Assembly (NCBI GenBank): GCA_012026835.1
Contig: VEPN01000002.1
Location: forward strand, 62,001-126,000
Source: Candidatus Methanoperedens sp.
GTDB lineage: Archaea; Halobacteriota; Methanosarcinia; Methanosarcinales; Methanoperedenaceae
DNA length: 64,000 bases
Reading direction: 5' to 3'
Positions 51,101-58,043 of the stretch are shown here, piece after piece (the stretch's first letter is position 1; each line of letters begins with the position of its first letter). The translations under genes were made by a program, and so were the position numbers. The notes under the pieces were generated by a model. It saw nothing but the letters and a program-made list of their open reading frames with translations. It was not told the origin of the DNA and ran no database searches.

Positions 51101-52772
51101 ACGCAAAGAAGTATTTGAGAAAATCGATATGAACTATGTGGAATCTGTGAGGAATAGGCTTGCGGAGTTGATGAAGAGGGAGGTCTTTTATGCAAGAGTG
51201 AAGTCAGTGGAGCTAAAGGATTACTCGGGACCAGTTTATGATCTCACAGTTAAAGAGCATCATAATTTCGTGGCCAATGGCTGTATATGTCACAACACAA
51301 GACAAATAATCGCGCTGGGCTTGCTCTATGGTTGCAGGCACAATCTGATAATCGTAGAGCCGAAATTAAAGGACGAGTTCGTTAAAGAGTTTAAAACCAT
51401 CGGAATAACAGACTATCAAATAATAACCGATGAAAAGCATCTCAAGAGCCTGAAAAAGTTCAATCTTATAGCTTATAACTTGCTATGGCGCCCTCTAAAT
51501 GGATTGACAAAGAAAACCTTCGCAAAGGCAATGAGAAGGAGATTCCAGTTCATAGCCATCGATGAGGCTCACAAGATCAAGGCGAAAGACAGCGAGCAGG
51601 CAAAAGCTGTTAGAATTTTGAAGGCCAGATATAAGTTACTATCAACAGGTACGCCGATAGCCAACTATCCCAGGAATATATTCAGCCTCCTGGTTTTTGG
51701 ATGGGGAGATGCCACCGAACGCAACCATTACGGCTACTATGGCCCAATAGAGAAAGTGGATGAACGCGGTCATCAGAGAGGCTACACTACAGGCACGCGC
51801 CAGTTCAAAGAAGATTTTGTTAGCATTGAGTGGGTGACGCCACAATTCGCACAAACTCTAGACACTGGGGCCAAATCGCGGGAAATTCCAAAGATCAAAG
51901 ACCCTGAAAAATGGTGGGCTATGATGTGCAGCAAGATTGTTAGACGCCAGAGGGATGAACCTGAGGTAAAAGCGCACATAACCTTCCCCAAACCTGAGAT
52001 CAGAACAGAACTTATCAAAATGTCGCCTGAGCATATCAGGCATTATAAGCACTGGCTTGACAACTTTGCAGGATGGTTCAAAGAACAGTTAAGGATGGAG
52101 AAGGAGGAAGGCCACAAGATCGATCAGATGATGGTCCTTGCACACCTCACTCAACTTCAATTCGCTTCAACTATCCCGCAATCGCCAAAGACCAATACGA
52201 AAGACGCACCGTGGTCGTTTGGCCCGACAACTAAACAGCAGAGGACAGTAGAGCTCATAAAGGAAGCAATAGCCAGAGAAGAAAAGATAATTGTCTTCTC
52301 TGAAAGACCTGAGTTCCAGAGATTCGTCCGGGAGATCCTTCATACTAAGCATGGCGTAAAGTCTCATCTGTTCATCGGACAGCAGGGAATTAAAGAGCGC
52401 AATATTCTTCTGAATGATTTCAGGAATAACGGGACAAACGTGCTCCTCGCAACAACATCGTGCGGTGAGGTTGGCCTGAACATTCCGGAAGCAAACGTGG
52501 TTGTTCTCGCTGACACTTCATGGACTCCGAGCAAACAGATCCAGGCGTATAGTAGGATACTCAGACCACAGCAGAAGAAAAAGCCCAAGATTTTCCTATT
52601 GAGAGCAGTCGGGACCATAGATGAATACATGTCTCAGCTTATGGCAGCCAAAAGCGAAGCCATTGATGAAGGTATTGATTACCAGGAGGCAGCCGCGTTC
52701 GATGCGAGCAAATGGCTGAGCTACAAGGATTTCACTATCAAGATGTTGAGAAGCGAGGGGTATGCTCTATGA
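48195..52772 (+). CDS. N6-adenine DNA methylase-SNF2 helicase fusion, interrupted by an intein
   Basis: A 1525-residue precursor. Residues 130-330 are a methyltransferase domain with FTPPII, SAM motif DNSCGIGR (161-168) and catalytic NPPF (220-223). From about 540 a SNF2-like helicase begins; its Walker A (DQMGLGK, then TRQII) is split by a 466-residue intein. Beyond the intein come DEAHKIKAKD (motif II), LLSTGTPIAN (III), and the second RecA domain with LLATTSCGEVGLN (V) and QAYSRILRPQQ (VI). The mature protein would have about 1059 residues. Methylase-helicase fusions of this kind are typical of plasmids and ICEs. It may protect, remodel or restrict DNA; no nuclease domain is visible. Confidence 0.9.
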   Translation: MATQLTLALFENIDSVRQETIDATDVVKPVHELSKTSGIPKENFIELPGLFPADFNSRIVDDPMLEIDDFDPRQIPFDIQGDPNEEFWRAVKEGMIDREKIFYEYKSLGQTVTIEGNRGIPDLAKKRALNFQQHFTPPIIARFLAQALRLDVPGTPASVVDNSCGIGRMFQFLNPSCDLVGIEVEEKAYHMARTLFPKANIINDDLINHPRIMADCFIINPPFSIQLEKKNCGFTNAGWGDLGPGTSIKSHIAAMETAIESARYFVAAMLPAGYFVNEETLTFERWVNQRAKLAYRLDIDQKAFTKHGFTWPCSLVIYSKERLDGLCLIHHQTETLDEAFLAHELEILRESEAGKAIEKAAEHIRKRGPTHFFIPKKCKPEQVCEPCITLPLSGTNRVKICLSPDASCLNLKVDNVLAALKVHEFRKSLGHEWNDGLKEYIELADVMLRRRNLLEDPHTLPGMWESLRRANLMPVIDPQFANWVVKKKKWLERQQAPFEQFIKGKDGQWICLHKDDGIKSLYPELYQERLKRLEILSIDWLWPFQKEDVARMSLKNTTLLADQMGLGKCLLPDTMVYIDGILMAIGEVWDRYHTEIHFDGVGYWSIPSKRLYTNSIDPNGRIVRSQIEMLYKQEIDEKIRTVVLADGSEVSSTLSHKFLCPDGWSNEIGKYVCVPARLLQHGYKSMNKDIVSFIAWQIAEGYERNRESPNNKYRHEVDITQKDVSVLLTLKEKFKAFGLDFAPKITIPKDGHAPHLMVIRREYRDYVERLGYVWGLPSSKKTIPKFIQELNNDCIAVFLQSYFDAESCPVLSMRSIEITTASEELINQLSMLLRRFGIWLRIKRKMKCATNGHRIKRPYWIGVIGGNGLRLFKKHIGYSIKKKQEILEIICEKKSNTNIEGIPASSIVRDVYEKTGLSLESLGMASDVYVNGTQEFSRESLQKVIDNLDRILSAEEIEIVMQNPRASRRRKEVFEKIDMNYVESVRNRLAELMKREVFYARVKSVELKDYSGPVYDLTVKEHHNFVANGCICHNTRQIIALGLLYGCRHNLIIVEPKLKDEFVKEFKTIGITDYQIITDEKHLKSLKKFNLIAYNLLWRPLNGLTKKTFAKAMRRRFQFIAIDEAHKIKAKDSEQAKAVRILKARYKLLSTGTPIANYPRNIFSLLVFGWGDATERNHYGYYGPIEKVDERGHQRGYTTGTRQFKEDFVSIEWVTPQFAQTLDTGAKSREIPKIKDPEKWWAMMCSKIVRRQRDEPEVKAHITFPKPEIRTELIKMSPEHIRHYKHWLDNFAGWFKEQLRMEKEEGHKIDQMMVLAHLTQLQFASTIPQSPKTNTKDAPWSFGPTTKQQRTVELIKEAIAREEKIIVFSERPEFQRFVREILHTKHGVKSHLFIGQQGIKERNILLNDFRNNGTNVLLATTSCGEVGLNIPEANVVVLADTSWTPSKQIQAYSRILRPQQKKKPKIFLLRAVGTIDEYMSQLMAAKSEAIDEGIDYQEAAAFDASKWLSYKDFTIKMLRSEGYAL
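49899..51296 (+). other. intein with LAGLIDADG endonuclease inside the helicase Walker A
   Basis: It begins at Cys (CLLPDTMVYIDG, block A) directly after GLGK, has the block B motif TLSHKFLC, and ends with HHNFVANGCICHN (blocks F/G, terminal His-Asn) before the Thr of the extein. This gives 466 residues and an intact set of splicing residues. The endonuclease part shows two DOD-like motifs, FIAWQIAEGYE and FLQSYFDAES; the first has Glu in place of the catalytic Asp, so cutting activity may be altered. Splicing restores the ATP-binding loop exactly. Confidence 0.92.
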
Positions 52773-52915
52773 ATCACAATATAATCATCCCGCCGGTCAG
52801 AGTATTATACACAGATGCCTATAATATTGCGTTTTTCAAGAAAAAGAAAGATGCCAAAAGGTTCGCAAGGACGAAGAGACTGTCAAAGATAGAGATAGAG
52901 GGAGAAGATATATGA
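52769..52915 (+). CDS. 48-residue basic protein
   Basis: The ATG overlaps the stop of the helicase gene (ATGA) and the end overlaps the next gene in the same way, a tightly coupled arrangement. The protein is short and rich in lysine and arginine (FFKKKKDAKRFARTKRL) with no known motif. It may bind nucleic acid or the helicase. An in-frame earlier start at 52712 would lie deep in the helicase gene and is less likely. Confidence 0.6.
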   Translation: MNHNIIIPPVRVLYTDAYNIAFFKKKKDAKRFARTKRLSKIEIEGEDI

Positions 52916-53472
52916 TAGAAATAAAGAACGGAAGGATATATTTCTACAACACGCTAAAGCCTGATCTCATGGTCTTGGACTTCAAATGCCTGTCGGCATA
53001 TGTGTGCCCGGCATGCAAGAATGTCCTTCGCGCGTACTTTGTGGGATCTATAATACCGGAATCGTTAAAAGAATACATGGAAAAAGACACCATGAAGTAC
53101 GCCTACGAGATGGGGAATACCCAGGGAGCACAGTGGTTAGCTCTGCGTGACCATTCCCATAAGGAATGCTGCAGATGGGAGGTAGTTGGTGCTATGTCAA
53201 AAGGGATAGAGAACTCGGTAAAGTCCTTTATCGAGATACATAACATCAAGATAAAGGATACACAAGCGCTGATGACCGCCATAGGAACAGACAAAATGCC
53301 CGGGTTCAAGCGAGTGTTTGACGAGACCGGGGCAGACTTACCCATGTTGCTTTTCAAAGAGAGCGATCTTCTCAATACGGCAGGCATGACGTTCGAGAAG
53401 AAGTGGGAATTGTTAAGAGACCTCAGCAAAACTATAGATTCAGTATTGAGAAGCATAGGCATGCATAATTAA
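52912..53472 (+). CDS. unrecognised 186-residue protein with cysteine pairs
   Basis: I do not recognise this gene. It has one zinc-knuckle-like CPACKNV near residue 33 and a HKECCRW further on, both in the N-terminal half. The C-terminal half is helical. It overlaps the 48-residue gene by 4 bases. Shortly after its stop lies copy 2 of the hairpin repeat, which may end this transcript. Confidence 0.65.
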   Translation: MIEIKNGRIYFYNTLKPDLMVLDFKCLSAYVCPACKNVLRAYFVGSIIPESLKEYMEKDTMKYAYEMGNTQGAQWLALRDHSHKECCRWEVVGAMSKGIENSVKSFIEIHNIKIKDTQALMTAIGTDKMPGFKRVFDETGADLPMLLFKESDLLNTAGMTFEKKWELLRDLSKTIDSVLRSIGMHN

Positions 53473-53482
53473 CACCGTTGGT

Positions 53483-53532
53483 GCCAGATTTTTCCTCGCT
53501 TCGCGAGGTCGGGCACAGCCCTAAAATCTGGC
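53483..53532 (+). repeat. Y-shaped hairpin repeat, copy 2
   Basis: Fifty bases fold completely: outer stem GCCAGATTTT/AAAATCTGGC, arm 1 CCTCGC-TTC-GCGAGG, arm 2 GGGC-ACA-GCCC, joined by single bases T, TC and T. Copy 3 at 54476 has the same length and arms, and a paired double change in the outer stem. A 9-base direct repeat CGTTGGTGC lies at 53476-53484 and 53562-53570. It sits between the 186-residue gene and the DUF1848 gene. Confidence 0.88.
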
Positions 53533-53605
53533 GTTGCCAGTATAAAAATTCTCCAATAGAGCGTTGGTGCTCTGTATAAAGAATTGTTCAACTCGGAGAA
53601 ATACC

Positions 53606-54466
53606 ATGACATATAAAAGACAGACCAAAATAATATCAGTATCGCGCAGAACGGATATACCAGCCTTCCACGGAGAGAGGTTCATGCAAGACCTGCACTC
53701 AGGATACGCTAAATACACGCAGTATTTTGGCAATGAGAGCAAAGTATCTCTCAAAAAGGAAGATGTTGCCTGTTTTGTTTTCTGGTCAAAGGATTATACA
53801 CAGTTCCTGGGAAGCCTTCATGAGATGCTTGAGTCCGGATATCGCTCATACTTTAATTACACGCTGACAAACCTACCATCTGCTTTTGAGACGAACGTGG
53901 ATCATGATAGAGCATTAAAAGCTCTGAGGGTGATGAGCAGGATGTACTCGCCAGCCCACATTAACTGGCGCTACGACCCTATTGTTCTTTCAAGCATTAC
54001 TGATTATGACTGGCAGATAAACAACTTCAAAGACCTATGTTCTAAACTCAAGGGCTATGTCAATCGTTGTTACTTCAACTTCCCGGTTTACTATGGTAAG
54101 GTGCAGGTAAATCTCAACATCTTCACTAAAAAGACCGGAATAAAAGTAATTAATCCAGACAATGAGACAAAGACCAAGCTAATTACAGCCTTCGTTGATA
54201 TCGCAAAGGAAAACGGCATACAGTTATTCTCCTGCGCAGAGTCACATGGATACAGCCCGGACGTCCGGCCCACTCATTGCATTGATGCTGCGATAATCAA
54301 CCAGCTTTATCACATCAATGATCTCCCAGGGTATAAAGCGTCAAGACAGGGATGCGGGTGCACGCAAAGCACGGATATTGGCTCATACAATACGTGCAAC
54401 CACGGATGCATCTATTGTTACGCCAATACAAGTTCAACCACAATTAAACAACAGGCTCTAAAGTAA
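53606..54466 (+). CDS. DUF1848 family protein
   Basis: The ATG at 53606 follows CGGAGAAATACC, giving 286 residues. The start KIISVSRRTDIPAFHGERF is the signature of DUF1848, a family related to radical SAM photoproduct-lyase-like barrels. The C terminus carries clustered cysteines (GCGCTQSTDIGSYNTCNHG followed by CIYCYAN), likely an Fe-S or metal site. Its biochemical role is unknown. The gene stands alone between two near-identical Y-hairpin repeats (copies 2 and 3), unlike its operon-organised neighbours, and may be a separately acquired cassette. Confidence 0.82.
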   Translation: MTYKRQTKIISVSRRTDIPAFHGERFMQDLHSGYAKYTQYFGNESKVSLKKEDVACFVFWSKDYTQFLGSLHEMLESGYRSYFNYTLTNLPSAFETNVDHDRALKALRVMSRMYSPAHINWRYDPIVLSSITDYDWQINNFKDLCSKLKGYVNRCYFNFPVYYGKVQVNLNIFTKKTGIKVINPDNETKTKLITAFVDIAKENGIQLFSCAESHGYSPDVRPTHCIDAAIINQLYHINDLPGYKASRQGCGCTQSTDIGSYNTCNHGCIYCYANTSSTTIKQQALK

Positions 54467-54475
54467 TGCCGCTGT

Positions 54476-54525
54476 GCCGAATTTTCCCTCGCTACGCGAG
54501 GTCGGGCACAGCCCTAAAATTCGGC
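54476..54525 (+). repeat. Y-shaped hairpin repeat, copy 3
   Basis: Same 50-base plan as copy 2: outer stem GCCGAATTTT/AAAATTCGGC, arm 1 CCTCGC-TAC-GCGAGG, arm 2 GGGC-ACA-GCCC. Relative to copy 2, AG became GA on one side of the stem and CT became TC on the other, so pairing is preserved. It begins 9 bases after the DUF1848 stop, and the 3' flank (TTTTTCAGTTTCAAAAATTC) resembles that of copies 1 and 2. Confidence 0.88.
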
Positions 54526-54576
54526 TTTTTCAGTTTCAAAAATTCATGATTGAGCATAAGCTCTCAAATATAGAAG

Positions 54577-55437
54577 GTGATTTATACGGAACAACAGATA
54601 GAAGAGAAACCATCGAGAGCAGAAATGATAGCTTTTTTGCGTGGTCATTTCCGCTACTACACAATGAACTCGTGGAACCGGGCAAAGAGTTATGCAAGGA
54701 ATGTGAAAATCCATAACCTCAACCTGACAAGAGAGCAGCGGTCAAGGGCATATAACATAGTTTATGCCGAGGATGCCTACACCGAAATAAATGAACGGAT
54801 AAGGATGTTTGATGAAGAGCACGATTACAGGTATCAGGCATCGTTCAACGGCAGAAGCAACGGGTACATTGTATTGCTACAGGGTGGCAAGCAGGAAAGC
54901 GGATACCAGTCATTCTGTACCAGATGCGGCCAGATGAACTATAAGAAAGTCGCACCAGTAGCAGCAACACCAGAAGATCACGTCAGGAATTTCATCAGAA
55001 ATAAGAACTGGTGGATACCAGAGGTTTACCCGGATATAGAAGAAATAAAGGTTCACGGCCTGCCAGTTGAACGGGTCATAGAAATCGTCAAAGAAGTCAA
55101 GGCAGAGAAGACAGAGTACACACTGGACGATATATGCGGAAGATGCGATAAGCACGGACGGGTGAACTTCGATAAACCGCATATGAGAATATACACCCAG
55201 GGAACAGGCATGGATATGGACGCGGACTTCGAGAATGATGATGAGTGGTCGTGGTCTGATCTAAAAAACAGGTATGATCTCGTCAAGTCGTTTGATAAGA
55301 TGGTAGATGACTGCATTGAGATCTTCAAAGCTCTCTGTGACAGCTTCGAGGCTATTGAAGAGGAAGTGCCCTGCGTTCGCAAAGCCGTAGTTCTGAGACC
55401 GATAGAGAAAAAGGAAGATGTAGAGGCTACGGGATGA
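54577..55437 (+). CDS. unrecognised 286-residue protein with two zinc-knuckle pairs
   Basis: I do not recognise this gene. CTRCGQ (about residue 114) and CGRCDKHG (about residue 190) could together bind zinc; between them is a charged helical region with EEIKVHGLPVERVIEIVKEVK. The start is uncertain: GTG at 54577 is the only codon upstream of an internal ATG at 54625, and GGTGATTTA, used as ribosome binding site elsewhere in this element, overlaps it. The stop overlaps the next gene (ATGA). It heads a run of seven tightly packed orphan genes. Confidence 0.62.
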   Translation: MIYTEQQIEEKPSRAEMIAFLRGHFRYYTMNSWNRAKSYARNVKIHNLNLTREQRSRAYNIVYAEDAYTEINERIRMFDEEHDYRYQASFNGRSNGYIVLLQGGKQESGYQSFCTRCGQMNYKKVAPVAATPEDHVRNFIRNKNWWIPEVYPDIEEIKVHGLPVERVIEIVKEVKAEKTEYTLDDICGRCDKHGRVNFDKPHMRIYTQGTGMDMDADFENDDEWSWSDLKNRYDLVKSFDKMVDDCIEIFKALCDSFEAIEEEVPCVRKAVVLRPIEKKEDVEATG

Positions 55438-55970
55438 CAAAAAGACAGTTTGCATCAGGAGCAAAGGTGATGGTCAAAGGTACAAAAGAGACCGGCACTA
55501 TCCTGGGGGTTGACAGGGAAACGAACCGCGGATATATCGAGTATTCAGTGAGGCTCGATAATCCTGAAAGATTCCAAGTGATACCTGAGAAACAGATGTT
55601 CGAGGTAAAGGAAATCGGGGACAGAATAGTGACGTATCCAATGCCCGGAGATCTCGTCATGATAGAAAACAGTCATGACACCCTGATAGCCAACTTCTCA
55701 TACGGGATCATCGAAGGAATAATCGGTGAACCGCAAGATGAGTACCTTGTATGCTTCAATGCTTATTCAACATTCAGGGATACCAGCGTCAGCGCGTCAG
55801 GTGGCCCTGCTTACATGATCCATGCAAAGAACCTGGTTGATGCAAAAATAGCAAGGGATTGGTTCTTCTGGAAGTGGAAAGACATGCCGAGAGCAGGCGG
55901 CGGCGTGCCGTTCAAAGAGACATGCAGGATATGGTTCTTCGATGCGAGCAAGAGAGGGGGAGCGCAGTAA
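55434..55970 (+). CDS. unrecognised 178-residue beta-rich protein
   Basis: I do not recognise this gene. It is coupled to the gene before it by an ATGA overlap. The N-terminal part (GAKVMVKGTKETGTILGVDRETN and IVTYPMPGDLVMIEN) suggests small beta-barrel, KOW/SH3-like strands; the C-terminal part is rich in tryptophan and phenylalanine (DWFFWKWKDMP). No cysteine cluster or membrane segment is present. Confidence 0.62.
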   Translation: MTKRQFASGAKVMVKGTKETGTILGVDRETNRGYIEYSVRLDNPERFQVIPEKQMFEVKEIGDRIVTYPMPGDLVMIENSHDTLIANFSYGIIEGIIGEPQDEYLVCFNAYSTFRDTSVSASGGPAYMIHAKNLVDAKIARDWFFWKWKDMPRAGGGVPFKETCRIWFFDASKRGGAQ

Positions 55971-56313
55971 GATAATCACAAAGAAGGAACTAAAGAAAAG
56001 AACAGTGACATGCCCCGGATGCGGTAACGTCATCGAAGTGCCAGATCCATGGATGAAATATGACATCGGGTGCAGGGAATGTGGAGAAGAGGCGAGAGTT
56101 CCGGATCTTCCTCTGACAGAATTGTTCGATGTAGATATCTGGGCAGAGAGAGACAGGCTGAGAATATGGGTAACGGATAGGCAGAAAGATAAAGTTGTCT
56201 TCGAGGTCTGGGATGACGATGCAAGGCAGCTTTTCGATGATGGATTCCTGAGACCAGGTGATGAGTTGAAGGAATCTGTATTGGAGTATTTAAAAGAAAC
56301 AAAGGTGATTTAA
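55942..56313 (+). CDS. zinc-ribbon protein, 123 residues
   Basis: The protein has a zinc ribbon (TCPGCGNVIEVP near residue 22 and IGCRECGEEARVP near residue 42) and a basic N terminus (KIITKKELKKRTV). It overlaps the previous gene by 29 bases if the ATG at 55942 is used. A strong GGGGGAG lies later, at about 55957, so the start is uncertain. It is followed directly by the next gene. Zinc ribbons of this type bind nucleic acid or protein partners; no specific role is evident. Confidence 0.6.
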   Translation: MRAREGERSKIITKKELKKRTVTCPGCGNVIEVPDPWMKYDIGCRECGEEARVPDLPLTELFDVDIWAERDRLRIWVTDRQKDKVVFEVWDDDARQLFDDGFLRPGDELKESVLEYLKETKVI

Positions 56314-56886
56314 ATGGTAGGTGAAGACTCAAATATACAGAAAACGCGAACCACGGCGTTAAAAGTAATTGTGGATGAGCAGCTGGTAAATGATGTGAAC
56401 AAAACCCGAGAGTTCATGTCCAAATTGTTTGACATGCCTAAGCTCATGGAGAAGAAGGAGGTCATAAAGAGAACGTGCCTTGTCAAGAATGGAGAAAGGC
56501 AGTTCGAGGTAGCGATCGATTCTGCATTTGCAGAGACAATGATCGCAGCCGGTCTTGACCTGTCAAAAATTCCGGGCTTCAAGGAAGTGCCAGACACGAG
56601 GTATGTTCATGAATTGTACACATCAGGATACCACATACAGAAGCTCATTGGAATAACCGATGGAACGGATATAAATTATGAATTCACAAGCAGCATGGTC
56701 AAGAACGATGTAAAGATATTCTACATACTGTTCAGCCTGAAAACAAGTGGCAGGACGAAGACAGAGATCAAGGGGAAGCATAAAGAGAATGTTTCAAAAC
56801 TCTTGCATTTCCTGAGAATGAATGCCATACCCGTGATATACGATTGTGAATGGAAGTTCACGGGGAACCGGGCATGTCAGCTGTAA
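56314..56886 (+). CDS. unrecognised 190-residue protein
   Basis: I do not recognise this gene. GGTGATTTAA precedes the ATG and the gene abuts its predecessor. A predicted helical N-terminal half (VDEQLVNDVNKTREFMSKLFDMPKLM) is followed by a beta-rich domain (TRYVHELYTSGYHIQKLI and VKIFYILFSLKTSG). It contains only three cysteines, none clustered. The end overlaps the next gene by 13 bases. Confidence 0.62.
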   Translation: MVGEDSNIQKTRTTALKVIVDEQLVNDVNKTREFMSKLFDMPKLMEKKEVIKRTCLVKNGERQFEVAIDSAFAETMIAAGLDLSKIPGFKEVPDTRYVHELYTSGYHIQKLIGITDGTDINYEFTSSMVKNDVKIFYILFSLKTSGRTKTEIKGKHKENVSKLLHFLRMNAIPVIYDCEWKFTGNRACQL

Positions 56887-57128
56887 AATGGAAGGTTCTT
56901 ATGGCATCACCTGAACCAGAGGTCGTAATAGTGGTTGAAGGCGGCGTTGTGACAGCAGTGGCAACCAGGGGCCCAGGATTTCCGTATAGGATAATAGACA
57001 TCGATGCAATCAAATGCGGAGACCGGAGTTCCGGAGAGGATTGCGAGCCAGACGCCACGGGAATAGACGTTGAAGAATATTCAAAGGACATCATAGAAGA
57101 TGTAAAGAATGATACGGAGGGCAAGTAA
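56874..57128 (+). CDS. 84-residue plasmid-type small protein with EGGVV motif
   Basis: The ATG at 56874 lies shortly after CGGGGAACC and gives 84 residues. The central strand-turn EVVIVVEGGVVTAVAT followed by YRIIDIDAI is a pattern seen in small unnamed proteins of bacterial plasmids and ICEs, where this little beta domain recurs near helicase and methylase genes. The tail is acidic. I recall no assigned function. It overlaps the previous gene and ends two bases before the next. Confidence 0.62.
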   Translation: MSAVKWKVLMASPEPEVVIVVEGGVVTAVATRGPGFPYRIIDIDAIKCGDRSSGEDCEPDATGIDVEEYSKDIIEDVKNDTEGK

Positions 57129-57130
57129 TC

Positions 57131-57571
57131 ATGGATCTCTTCATATGCAGTCATTGTGGAGCCAACCTGATCGAATGTGGAATAACAGAAGTAACAGTCG
57201 GCGGCGTCGGAAAGATGGACATCAGTTTCGCGAAGAATGGTTCCGAGAAGGAAATCAAATTTGGGGACATTGATGTACATGATTTCGATGACCAGTGGGT
57301 AGTATGTGCCTTATGCGGAGCAGAGTTACACGACAGAACGGCGATAGAGATAATCGAGGCTTTCAGGGATGGCCTTCCTCATATCAGAAATGAATGCAGC
57401 GAGTGTGGAAAAACATTCGGAGAAAACATATGTGATGGATGCGGGATGAGAGCAGGCCAGTGTACAGGAGTCCGCGTGGATAATGACCTGTGCCAAGAAT
57501 GTTGCATGGAAGAGTTCAAGTGCACAACACTGATAAATCCAGTGGCCTTCGTAGCATCGGAGTCATCATGA
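57131..57571 (+). CDS. cysteine-rich zinc-ribbon protein, 146 residues
   Basis: At least four CxxC-type knuckles are present: ICSHCGANL, VCALCGAEL, CSECGKTFG with CDGCGM, and CQECCMEEFKC. It could hold two or three zinc ions. The middle region is beta-rich (VGGVGKMDISFAKNG). It is coupled to the following gene by an ATGA overlap at 57568. The role is unknown; it is the most cysteine-dense of the small proteins in this run. Confidence 0.65.
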   Translation: MDLFICSHCGANLIECGITEVTVGGVGKMDISFAKNGSEKEIKFGDIDVHDFDDQWVVCALCGAELHDRTAIEIIEAFRDGLPHIRNECSECGKTFGENICDGCGMRAGQCTGVRVDNDLCQECCMEEFKCTTLINPVAFVASESS

Positions 57572-57939
57572 GCAGAAAGGCTTTAATTGCGGTCGATGTC
57601 GGTGATGGGTGGGACCCTTTAATTGATGGAGATATTCTCCAAATGCTCAAAGAGAATGAAGAAGGCAATGGCATCAAAGTAACCAGTTTATCCATGTTGA
57701 ATGAAGCGTGTATAATGGATATACTTATGAGACATGGAGAATTGCTGACCTGTTTTAACTGTGGGAAGAGACTCACTGAAACAGAAGGCAGCAGGATACA
57801 CAAACATGGGAAGGACAGGCTCATAGCAAAACTAATCCTTGAACCGGGTGAAGTGAACTATCCACGAGAGCCAGATATACCGGCGAGCCTTTACTTTGTG
57901 TGTGCCGAATGCTCAGGGGAGAACACACAGACCGAATAG
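57568..57939 (+). CDS. unrecognised 123-residue protein with two CxxC sites
   Basis: The ATG overlaps the previous stop (ATGA). Cysteine pairs are CFNCGKRL near residue 63 and CAECSGEN near the C terminus. No family is recognised. It ends the run of co-directional orphan genes; after it comes a 104-base gap with strongly self-complementary sequence before the Ku gene. Confidence 0.62.
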   Translation: MSRKALIAVDVGDGWDPLIDGDILQMLKENEEGNGIKVTSLSMLNEACIMDILMRHGELLTCFNCGKRLTETEGSRIHKHGKDRLIAKLILEPGEVNYPREPDIPASLYFVCAECSGENTQTE

Positions 57940-57954
57940 GTATTTTAGAGTAAT

Positions 57955-58013
57955 TCGATAGCTGTTGTTAGATTGTTAAATTGATTGAGCTTCAGCTATC
58001 GACAATCAAACAA
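57955..58013 (+). promoter_or_regulatory. two mutually exclusive hairpins upstream of the Ku-ligase genes
   Basis: Stem A pairs TCGATAGCTG (57955-57964) with CAGCTATCGA (57993-58002), ten perfect pairs. Stem B pairs TTGTTAGATTGT (57965-57976) with ACAATCAAACAA (58002-58013), eleven of twelve. The order A-B-A'-B' with no spacer between A and B means both stems are unlikely to form together. The Ku gene starts 31 bases downstream behind ATCGGAGG. This could be a switch, attenuator or protein-binding site. Confidence 0.6.
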
Positions 58014-58043
58014 AGTTAGAATAAAATCGGAGGAATACAAGAT

